Assembly (NCBI GenBank): GCA_036924085.1
Contig: JAVGWX010000013.1
Coordinates: 59,612,390-59,676,389 of the forward strand
Length of the DNA stretch: 64,000 nt
Direction of reading: 5' to 3'
Source of the DNA: Ariolimax columbianus
Lineage: Eukaryota > Mollusca > Gastropoda > Stylommatophora > Arionidae
The position numbers and the translations under genes are program-made. Shown here piece by piece: positions 56,615 to 64,000 of the stretch. Position 1 is the first letter of the stretch. Every line of letters begins with the position of its first letter. A model generated the notes under the pieces. The model ran no database searches. It saw only the letters and a program-made list of their open reading frames with translations, and was not told the origin of the DNA.

Positions 56615-56757
56615 AACAGCTTCTTCTTCTTCTGCATTTGTTCTCAATCTCCCGTTACCAAGCCCTGGACAGGGCTTTGCAAGTAGCAAGATGCAGTCAG
56701 GAGAGCGGAATGCGTTGTGTCGCTAGTTTACAGCTTGACTGTGATACTTTCACCTTT
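56615..56757 (-). mobile_element. S2 repeat, inverted
   Basis: cttcttcttctgcatttgtt tail complement to tgtgatactttcaccttt; its head is lost where a CR1-A copy begins. Confidence 0.8.
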
Positions 56758-57420
56758 CTTAAACTTAAACTTAACGTCTTTATACTGGTTTAGAAGACTT
56801 TGCAGAGTCTGTATACAACCAGTTCCAATTACATCATCTTGCTCTAGAAGCTGTACGCATCCAATCTATTCTTAAATGCATTGACCGTCCCAGCCTCCAC
56901 CACCTCACTTGGCAATGCATTCCAAGCATTCACAACTCTCTGGCTAAAGAAATACTTCCAAATATCTAATCTGGACCTCTCCTTAGTCAACTTGTAGCTG
57001 TGCCCTCTTGTCCTTGTTGGTGGTTGTACTTTAAAAAACTTGTTATAGTCTACCTTATCCATTCCTCTGATCATCTTATACACCTGTATTAAGTCACCAC
57101 GAATTCTTCTCTCTTCTAGACACTGTAGGCCGGTTCTTTTTAATCTTTCCTCATAACTGTAATTCTGGAATCCCACTATCAGCTTTGTCGCTCTTTTTTG
57201 TATTCTCTCCAGCATGTCTATATCCCCTCTCTGATAAGGACTCCACACCTGTACACAGTACTCCAATCTAGGTCTAACTAAAGCTTTATACAGTTTGACT
57301 ATCACCTCCTTGCTCCTATGTTTAATATTTCTTTTTATCATCCCTAACATTGCATTTGCCTTTTTTACTGCTACCTTTTTTACTGCTTTCGGTCCAACAC
57401 ATCCGTCTTCAGCAGGATCG
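56758..57420 (-). mobile_element. CR1-A 3' half fused to an S2 head
   Basis: A 210-codon minus frame (56844-57476) holds VKKANAMLGMIKRNIKHRS, RLEYCVQVWSPYQRGDIDML and the C-terminal [20 protein letters not shown], the best-preserved CR1-A C-terminus here. The tail is cttaaacttaaacttaac at its left end. At about 57390 CR1-A sequence is joined to the 5' 30 bp of S2 (complement of ggtccaacacatccgtcttc). The stretch 57421-58080 has no gene. Confidence 0.85.
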
Positions 57421-57674
57421 CAACAGCAAATTGGAAGAGAAAGAAACAACAGTGACAAAATTAAGACTGTGAGCATTTTAAAACCAGCTCCTTCTTCTTT
57501 TTGTTTATCCTGTTTTGCCTTTCAGCATCAGGTTATGAAGAGATCTCTAGAACGAGCCCTACTGTGTGCCTCATGCACAATGGCATTCACAGCCTCAGAT
57601 ATTGCAGTGAGCCACCTGTTTTATGATTGGCCATTGGCTTTGAATCCGTTGTATCTATAATAGCATTGCTTGTT

Positions 57675-57715
57675 TGGGGTGGGTGGGTGGTTGGTGGTGG
57701 GGGGGGGGGGGGGGC
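57675..57715 (+). repeat. G-rich tract
   Basis: ggtgggtgggtggttggtgg followed by a run of about 16 G; potential G-quadruplex in an EFCAB2 intron. Confidence 0.8.
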
Positions 57716-57999
57716 AGTCTTGGAAGGTATTGATAGCATAGTGTCAGGAAAAAAAAACATGTTGTATAAAGCACTTTTGGTAGTTATTGTACTATTACAA
57801 TTAAGTATTGGTGTTAATTGTCCAATGGTTTGATTTGCCTAATTGCATCTTTGTTGGGTTTCCACTTAAAAACCAGCTTGAAGATCTAATGTTGCAGATT
57901 ATCGATATCTTCTTAGGTTAAAAGAACAAGAAATGCAGGAAATGTTAGATAGACTAGCGGGGTTGGAGACACAATAAATGGCGGCTTTTACCAAGATCA

Positions 58000-58240
58000 G
58001 CGAATCACAGCTGATGAATGCCATATCCTGCCTCCAAACAGTGACTCTAGAAGCAGACTGCACCCATGCAGCCTGGCTGAGTGAAAAGGGATTAAGGAGG
58101 GAAGGCAAAACCTGGTCCCAAAAATGATGTCCTGAAATCGGATGTGTCGAGCCGATAGGCGCAAATATGGCAGCTGCATTGTAAACAATGAAACAACGTA
58201 ACAAAACGTCCTTTTCAGGAAGAACACAAAAGACTGATGA
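58000..58240 (+). repeat. S2b repeat
   Basis: cagcctggctgagtgaaaag, then gatgtgtcgagccgataggc, then aaaacgtccttttcaggaag. Confidence 0.65.
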
Positions 58241-58244
58241 TGGC

Positions 58245-58412
58245 ATTGGCCAAAGATGGATGTGTCGGACCGAACGGTGCAAATATCGCAGCCAAGCTGT
58301 AAATTAGCGACACAACGCATTCCGTTCTCCAGACTATATCCTGCTACTTGCAAAGCCCTGTTCAGGGCTTGGTAGCGCGGAGATTGAGAACGAACGCAGA
58401 AGAAGAAGATGA
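58245..58412 (+). mobile_element. S2 repeat
   Basis: ggccaaagatggatgtgtcg head, tagcgacacaacgcattccg, then cagaagaagaagatgatgac tail. Nearly full length. Confidence 0.88.
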
Positions 58413-58429
58413 TGACGGCAGAGTGGACA

Positions 58430-58985
58430 GAGAGATTGCACATAGAATTCAGAAGGGAAAGTGTTCACTATCAAATTGCACTGATTTTGAAACACCCTAG
58501 AGTGTGTTTTCAACTAAGAGGAAGCTGATAAATGCACTGTTTATTCCTACATTGTGTTACCAATGTCAATCTTGGTCCTTACTAGAAATACATAAGAGTA
58601 AGAGCTATGAGATGTGCTGTGAGAAGTGCAGCCGGAAAGACAATCCAGGATCAAATTTGTAAAAACCACACTGAGACGGATAGTGGGAATAAACCCAGTT
58701 AGTGTCTACATCAAGTGGTTTGGTCATTTAGTCAGAATACATCATGACCAGCCTTCAGCGGGAGCATCCTTCAGCGGGAGCATATCATTTGCGGGATTCT
58801 GGTTCACGAGCAAGGGGCCGACCTCAACGTAGGTGGATCGAGGGTGACTGACACTCTCAGGAAGTTGCACCTAACGACAGCACAAGCCTCCCACTTGGCG
58901 ATAACAAAGAAATCTACGTATCCCGCCTATCTGCGACACCTCATGGCAAGAGCAGTAGGACAAAAGAAGAAGACATAAAAGAAGA
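58430..58985 (+). mobile_element. LINE-G C-terminal relic
   Basis: Matches the order of LINE-G at 60.06 kb: ALILKHPRV, CAVRSAAGKTIQDQI, then a WFGHL-type block (IKWFGHLVRIHHDQPS) and TLRKLHLTTAQASHL. Broken frames. Confidence 0.65.
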
Positions 58986-59089
58986 AAAGGAAGACAAACT
59001 AGAAGCACCTAAAAGAGTGAACAAATTACAACATATAAGTGTTAACGTTGCAAAGGAAATTAGTATTAATACAAAATGTTGATCAACCA

Positions 59090-59400
59090 GAAATTTCTTC
59101 TTCTGCATTCATCTTGTAAAGGATGTTCGAATGTTGCCGTAGTTTATAGTGAGGCTGCGATATATGTGCATTTCACCTGACACATCCAGTTTCAACTGGC
59201 TTTTGTTGGTACCAGATTTGCTTTCTCTCTGCAATCACTATCCTCGTGGCCGGACTGTGTTCAGGTCCGCCACTTGGAAGCGGAATAGGGTCTTGGTCAG
59301 CTCTGGTAAACTGACCTTGATGCAAAAAGCCAGCTATGAGTTGCTGGCTGCTGTCAGTTCATTCAGTGTACTGCATCTTCAGCCCCAACCAGATATTTGA
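59090..59400 (-). repeat. S2b repeat, inverted
   Basis: cattcatcttgtaaaggatg, then cacctgacacatccagtttc, then gatgcaaaaagccagctatg. Confidence 0.6.
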
Positions 59401-59564
59401 AGAAATGCAGTTTTTACATACTTGGAAAATCTCATGGGATTAAACTATTCAATACAAAGGATAAATCTGTCATTCTCTGTTTCTCAGAAACAAAGTATGA
59501 CAAAAATATGACATTCAGTCTGTAGCCTTTCACTATCAAATGCCACAAATAAAGATACTGAGCA

Positions 59565-59905
59565 GCGCATGAACTGCAGTGGTCAGCAACCAATAGCTGA
59601 CTGCTAGCGTCAGGGCCAGCACCCAGAGCTGCCAAGACCCTTCTACACCTCCACGCGGTGATCCTGGATAATAGGCTGCAGCAGAGCAGACTTGCTAAGG
59701 AGAAGGGATCAAATAGGGAATGCTAACCCAGTACTCAAAAAATGCTTGCTGAAGTTGGATGTGTTGGACTGAAAGGTGCAAATATTCACAGTCAAGCTGT
59801 AAACTACGACACAACGCATTCCGTTCTCTAGACTACATTCTGCTACTTAAGCCCTTTCAGGGTTTGGTAGCGGGAGATTGAGAACGAACGAAGCCAAGAT
59901 GCCAA
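59565..59905 (+). mobile_element. S2 composite, long form
   Basis: gcgcatgaactgcagtggtc, then cacgcggtgatcctggataa, then ttgctgaagttggatgtgtt, then gggagattgagaacgaacga. Both modules, plus orientation. Confidence 0.82.
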
Positions 59906-59984
59906 AAACAAGGTATGACAAGAATATGGAATTCACTCCGTAGCCTTTCACTATAAGCTGTCACAATCTTTTATTTTTTTATTA

Positions 59985-60540
59985 GATAACCAGAAGAAAA
60001 TACAGCGCAGTTTCCACACCAGCGGCAAAACCTTTAAGCAGGTATGGGAGTTTCCATACCAGGAAAGTGTCTTCGCTGACAACGGCAGGCTGGACAGAGA
60101 CATCGAAAATAGAATTCAAACACTATCAGTTGACACTGATACTGGAACATCCAAGTGTCACTATGGTGACTAAACGGACGCTGATAAACATGCTGATCAT
60201 CCCTACGTTATGTTATCGGTGTCAAACATGGACACTATTAGATAGGCAGAAACGTAAGATCGAGATCTGTGAGATGAGCTGTGTACGAAAATGCAGCAGA
60301 AAAGACAATTTGCGACAAAATTCGAAACAGCACGTTGAGGAAAATGGTGGGGACTACATCATTTAACTTCTATATTGGAGCACAGAAAATAAAGTGGTTT
60401 GGTCATCTGATAAGAATACAGTATGGTCAATCTGCAATGAAATCATACTACATGGAGGTTGCAGGGCCACGAACAAGAGGTCGACCCTGGCGACAGAGGA
60501 TAGAGGCGATCAAAGAAACACTCCAAATGTTCAACATGTT
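59985..60540 (+). mobile_element. LINE-G C-terminal half
   Basis: TLINMLIIPTLCYRCQTWTL and RQKRKIEICEMSC, then a frame change to IKWFGHLIRIQYGQSAMKS and GPRTRGRPWRQRIEAIKETL, ending MLAAQ. RTE-like post-RT region. The last codons run directly into the 18-bp array. Confidence 0.82.
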
Positions 60541-61357
60541 GGCAGCACAAACCTCCAACCTAACACAAACCTCCAACATAACACAATCCTCCAACCTAGG
60601 ACAAACCTCCAACCTAACACAAACCTCCAACCTAGCACAAACCTCCAACCTAGCACAAACCTCTAACCTAACACAAACCTCCAACCTAACACAAACCTCC
60701 AACCTAACACAAACCTCCAACCTAGCACAAACCTCCAACCTAGCACAAAAACTCCAACCTAGCACAAAAACTCCAGCCTAGCACAAACTTCGAACCTAGC
60801 ACAAACCTCCAACCTAGCACAAACCTCCAACCTAACACAAACCTCCAACCCAGCACAAACCTCCAACCTATCACAAAAACTCCAGCCTAGCACAAACTTC
60901 GAACCTAGCACAAACTTTGAACCTAGCACAAACCTCCAACCTAGCACAAACCTCCAACCTAACACAAACCTCCAGCCTAGCACAAAAACTCCAGCCTAGC
61001 ACAAACTTCGAACCTAGCACAAACCTCCAACCTAGCACAAAACTACCAGCCTAGCACAAACCTCCAACCTAGCACAAAAACTACAGCCTAGCACAAACCT
61101 CCAACCCAGCACAAACCTCCAGCCTAGCACAAAAACTCCAGCCTAGCACAAACTTTGAACCTAGCACAAACTTTGAACCTAGCCCAAACCTCCAACCTAG
61201 CACAAACCTCCAATCTAACACAAACCTCCAGCCTAGCACAAAAACTCCAGCCTAGCACAAACTTTGAACCTAGCACAAACCTCCAACCTAGCACAAACCT
61301 CCAACCTAGCACAAACCTCCAACCTAGCACAAACCTCCAACCTAGCACAAACCAGAA
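60541..61357 (+). repeat. 18-bp minisatellite growing from the LINE-G end
   Basis: About 45 units of acaaacctccaacctagc (variants with aacctaaca, aaaactccagcc, cttcgaacc). It begins in frame with the LINE-G C-terminus, so it translates as TSNLAQ/TSNLTQ hexapeptides for some 40 residues before length variants break the frame. Confidence 0.93.
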
Positions 61358-61528
61358 GTCTACACATTCTTGTCTCTAAGAGAAGTATGACAACAGAAGA
61401 AGTCAGAAGTAAAAGCACATGCAGTTTGATCAAAAATATTGAGACACTATCCAGTATTTTTGGAGATACTAAAAGTGAAGATTGATAAAACCTAAATTCT
61501 CAAAGTTGCTTTAAAATTTAGCAATATA

Positions 61529-62443
61529 CAAGGCGTGTTCAAATGAAACCGGACTAAACTGCACCATGTGAACATACGTACTAAGCACATGATGATGTCA
61601 CTTCTCATGTAAACAGCACATACCAACCATCAAGTTTGCAAAATTTCATTATCCTTCGACTCATAGTTTCCTCAACAGACCGTTGAAAACATGGCGTGTG
61701 TGATACGGAATGCGTCCTGAGTTGATCTGCGAACGATCCATTTGGTTTCTAACAGCTGAAAGATGTCGACCAGTTGACATTCATCGCAGAATGCAGGCAA
61801 TGTATGGTGACAAAAGTGGGTTAAAGACAACAGTAAAGAACTGGACAACGATGTATAAAGAAGGACGTAAGCTAACGCAACAATATGCGCATGACCTGGT
61901 CTCGGACGTGAGTTAATACAACAATATGCGCATGACCTGGTCTTAGAAGATCTTTCGTTACCTCACGTCCTTCTTTAAACATCGTTGTCCAGTTCTTCAC
62001 TGTTGTCTTACTGCCAAAGATGGATGTGTCAGACCGAAATGTGCAAATATCACAGTCAAGCTGTAAACTAGCGACACAACGCATTCCGTTCTCCAGACTA
62101 CATCCTGCTACTTGCAAAGCCTAGTTCACTGCTTGGTAGCAGGAGATTGAGAACAAAAGAAGAAGAAGAAAAAACTGTTGTCTTCAACACACTTTTGTCC
62201 CCATACACTGCCTGCAGTGATGAATGTCAACTGGTCAACATCCTACATCAGTTAGAAACCGAATCACCGCTCGCTGATCAACTCTAGACGGATTCCGTAT
62301 CACACCCGCCAAGTTTTCAGCCATCTGCTGAGCAAGAAATGAGTCGGAGGATAATGAAATTTTGCAAAATTGATGGTTGGTATACACATTATACGTATGT
62401 TCACTCGTTGCAGTTTGGTCCGGTTTCATTTGAACACGCCTTG
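61529..62443. mobile_element. Mariner-derived foldback, copy 2, with TA duplication
   Basis: Both ends read caaggcgtgttcaaatgaaa inward and are flanked by TA (61527-61528, 62444-62445). The arms, each about 370 bp, both encode the mariner HTH segment (TTVKNWTTMFKEGREVTKDL on the minus strand). They meet near 61915-61925 around a short repeat of acaatatgcgcatgacctgg. The right arm is split by an S2 insertion; without it the element is about 740 bp. Confidence 0.85.
62010..62174 (+). mobile_element. S2 repeat with 10-bp TSD
   Basis: Runs from ctgccaaagatggatgtgtc to an agaagaagaagaaaa tail and is flanked by ctgttgtctt at 62000-62009 and 62175-62184. This copy defines the S2 unit as about 165 bp. 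Confidence 0.9.
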
Positions 62444-62454
62444 TATATGCTGAA

Positions 62455-62737
62455 TTTGGCTTGGCTTGGCTCATTCTTAATTTCCCACTACCAAACACCG
62501 AAAGGGCTTTAGTAGCAGAATGTAGTCCAGATAACGGAATGCGTTGTGTTGTACACAGCGCATCTCACAGATCTCAATCTTACGTTTCTGCCTATCTAAT
62601 AGTGTCCATGTTTGACACCGATAACATAACATAGGGATGATTAGCATGTTTATCAGCGTCCATTTAGTCACCATAGTGACACTTGGATGTTCCAGTATCA
62701 GTGTCAACTGATAGTGTTTGAATTCTATTTAACTTTA
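62455..62737 (-). mobile_element. Chimera: LINE-G 5' part joined to S2 3' part
   Basis: On the minus strand, LINE-G text (LINMLIIPMLCYRCQTWTLL, IEICEMRC) runs from 62737 to about 62554. It then switches to the 3' half of S2 (caacacaacgcattccgtta to a gccaagccaagcc tail at 62458). The LINE part is nearly identical to 60.12-60.29 kb. Confidence 0.8.
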
Positions 62738-62749
62738 CAACTTTAGTGT

Positions 62750-63088
62750 TTCAGTCAGGTCAGGTTATCCCATAATCGGTGAGGTCGTTGGGGCAGACAT
62801 AAAGACATCTTCACAACCCCACGCCATCCCTTCAGTGGTTGCTACCTGTGCCTACTCTGGTCGGAGATTGATCCATTCTTTTATGTTGTCCTCCCACCGG
62901 TTTTTGGGATGACCTCTTCGTTGTCTGCCTTGCACCTTTCCGTGCAGTATCATCTTTGCAAGACCATTTGATCTCGATATGTAACTGTACCAAGCGAGTT
63001 TCCTTCTTTTGGCAGTTGCCAAGAGGTCTTTAAAAGGCCCTATTGCTGTTGTAATTCTTTCTCATATTTCTTCATTTGTAACTCAGTT
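62750..63088 (-). mobile_element. LINE-B 3' end
   Basis: The gtcaggtcaggttatcccat terminus at 62754 is followed by the complement of the LINE-B C-terminus (gaccatttgatctcgatatg, ccaagaggtctttaaaaggc). Confidence 0.82.
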
Positions 63089-63102
63089 TTTATATCTTGA
63101 AT

Positions 63103-63356
63103 GTGGGGACGGCGTGGGCTAGTGGTTAAGTGGCATGGCTCACAATCTGAAGGTGCTGGGTTCGCTCCCCATCACAGTATTGGCCGTTACCCCGGGGAAA
63201 CAAATCCATAGAAAATGCAGGAGGAAGCAGACCCTTACATAAAATGCATGCCGAAGTCGGATGCACTGGGCCAACAGTAAAAATAAAAACCGTAGTGCAA
63301 CACATACCACCTTAGGGAATAGAGAAATAAGGCGAACACAAAAAAGAACAAAAAAC
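63103..63356 (+). mobile_element. S1 SINE with TSD next to EFCAB2 exon
   Basis: A-box-like tgggctagtgg, B-box-like gggttcgctcccc, A-rich 3' end. Flanked by atcttgaat at 63094-63102 and 63357-63365, about 30 bp from the exon donor at 63396. Confidence 0.88.
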
Positions 63357-63395
63357 ATCTTGAATACAAACTGGAAAACAAAATTAATACCTCAC

Positions 63396-63475
63396 CTTCT
63401 TTCCATCAATATGTTGGTCATCAAGGGTAGGAATCTGTTAAATCTAATGTATCCGGTTGGTTCTTCCTCTTCAAT
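63396..63475 (-). CDS. EFCAB2: EFCAB2/DRC8 internal exon
   Basis: DRC8 is a small EF-hand subunit of the nexin-dynein regulatory complex, which links axonemal doublets and governs ciliary beating. The exon follows an acceptor tttttgtcag and ends at the donor agaag|gtgagg. It reads from its first base IEEEEPTGYIRFNRFLPLMT and then NILMERR, the last codon split by the intron. Family members carry 'EEEEPTGYIRFEKFLPVMT.IL.ER' at this point, the second EF-hand end and linker. It is 80 nt, phase 0 in and phase 2 out, matching the exon at 56540. Exons for the N-terminal EF-hand lie beyond 64000. Confidence 0.9.
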
Positions 63476-63524
63476 CTGACAAAAATAAAATCAACATCAA
63501 AATTTGTTTCAAACAGTTTTCCTT

Positions 63525-63682
63525 TGGCACCTTTTTCTTCTTTGTCGTTTGATCTCAAACTCCCGCTACTAAGCCCTGAACAGGGCTTTGCAAGCAGGTG
63601 AATATAGTCAGGAGAACAGATTGTATTGTTTTGTAGTTTACAGCTTTACTGCAATATTTGCCCCTTTCGGTCCGACACATCT
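63525..63682 (-). mobile_element. S2 repeat, inverted
   Basis: ttcttctttgtcgtttgatc tail complement, ccctgaacagggctttgcaa, then cctttcggtccgacacatct. Confidence 0.85.
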
Positions 63683-64000
63683 TGGTTTGGCTTAGTTCGT
63701 TCTCAATCTCCCACTTCCAAACCCTAAAAAGGGCTTAAGTTGCAGAATGTAGTCCGGATAACAGAATGCATTGTATCATAGTTTACAGCTTGACTGCGAT
63801 ATTTGTACCTTTCAGTCCAACACATCTGACTTCAGCAAGCATTGTTTAGTACCTGGTTAGCATTCCCTCTTCAATCCCTTCTCCTTAGCCAGTCTGCCCT
63901 GCTGCAGCCTGTTATCCAGGATCACCGCATGGAGGTGTAGAAGGGTCTTGGCAGCTCTGGTTTGCTGAACCCTGACGCTAGCAGTTAGCTATGAGCCAGT
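63683..64000 (-). mobile_element. S2 composite, long form, cut by window end
   Basis: tggtttggcttagttcgttc, then gcgatatttgtacctttcag, then gcctgttatccaggatcacc, to the end of the window. It lies head to tail with the preceding S2. Confidence 0.82.

Noticed and set aside
60448..61485. Cys/Leu/Glu-rich and Thr/Ser/Asn-rich repeat frames
   Set aside because: Products of the 18-bp array on either strand.

Overview
This is animal genomic DNA: a few spliced host-gene exons, all on the minus strand, lie in a sea of non-LTR retrotransposon debris, tRNA-derived SINEs, mariner foldbacks and minisatellites. The ciliary gene recovered (EFCAB2/DRC8), GT-AG introns of several to more than 20 kb, and the repeat make-up fit a metazoan. 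A lophotrochozoan such as a gastropod mollusc is my guess; no single feature proves the taxon.

Host genes, in transcription order on the minus strand. (1) EFCAB2 (dynein regulatory complex subunit 8): internal exons at 63396-63475 and 56431-56540, then two phase-matched alternative last exons. The proximal one (52807-52922) ends the protein at its usual place. A duplicated distal one (33166-33611) replaces the last EF-hand and adds a long Lys/Gly-rich tail. Earlier exons lie beyond 64000. (2) A PPP4R4-like gene (protein phosphatase 4 regulatory subunit 4): the start-codon exon at 22547-22630 and the next coding exon at 6641-6714, joined in phase across a 15.8 kb repeat-filled intron. The rest lies beyond position 1. 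(3) A frameshifted, plus-strand RBM17/SPF45 G-patch fragment at about 37081-37365.

Mobile elements; the labels are mine. CR1-A is a CR1-like LINE with a (TTAAG)n-type 3' tail and eight main copies. LINE-B has an EN of the 'craniofacial development protein 2-like' kind and a gacctgacctga 3' end. LINE-C is RTE-like. LINE-G, LINE-H, LINE-J and several RNase H-bearing LINE C-termini are fragments. S1 is a tRNA-derived SINE. S2 is a roughly 165 bp SINE-like repeat, often extended into a composite of about 370 bp. S2b is a diverged S2 relative. S3 is a repeat with an internal 37-bp VNTR. S4 is a roughly 350 bp noncoding repeat. S5 and S7 have tRNA-like heads. Mariner-derived foldbacks sit at 28.4-29.05 kb and 61.5-62.4 kb.

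Layout: 0-8.3 kb satellites, LINE relics and PPP4R4-like exon 2; 8.3-22 kb LINE and SINE debris inside the PPP4R4-like intron; 22.0-22.9 kb a repeat-poor island with the PPP4R4-like first exon; 23-33 kb intergenic LINEs, foldback and satellites; 33.2-63.5 kb the EFCAB2 locus, whose introns hold almost every repeat family; 60.5-61.4 kb an 18-bp array; to 64 kb more S2 repeats. The most notable items are the paired EFCAB2 last exons, a SINE doublet with three copies of one target site, SINE-like elements with internal VNTRs, and several chimeric retroelement junctions that suggest template switching.
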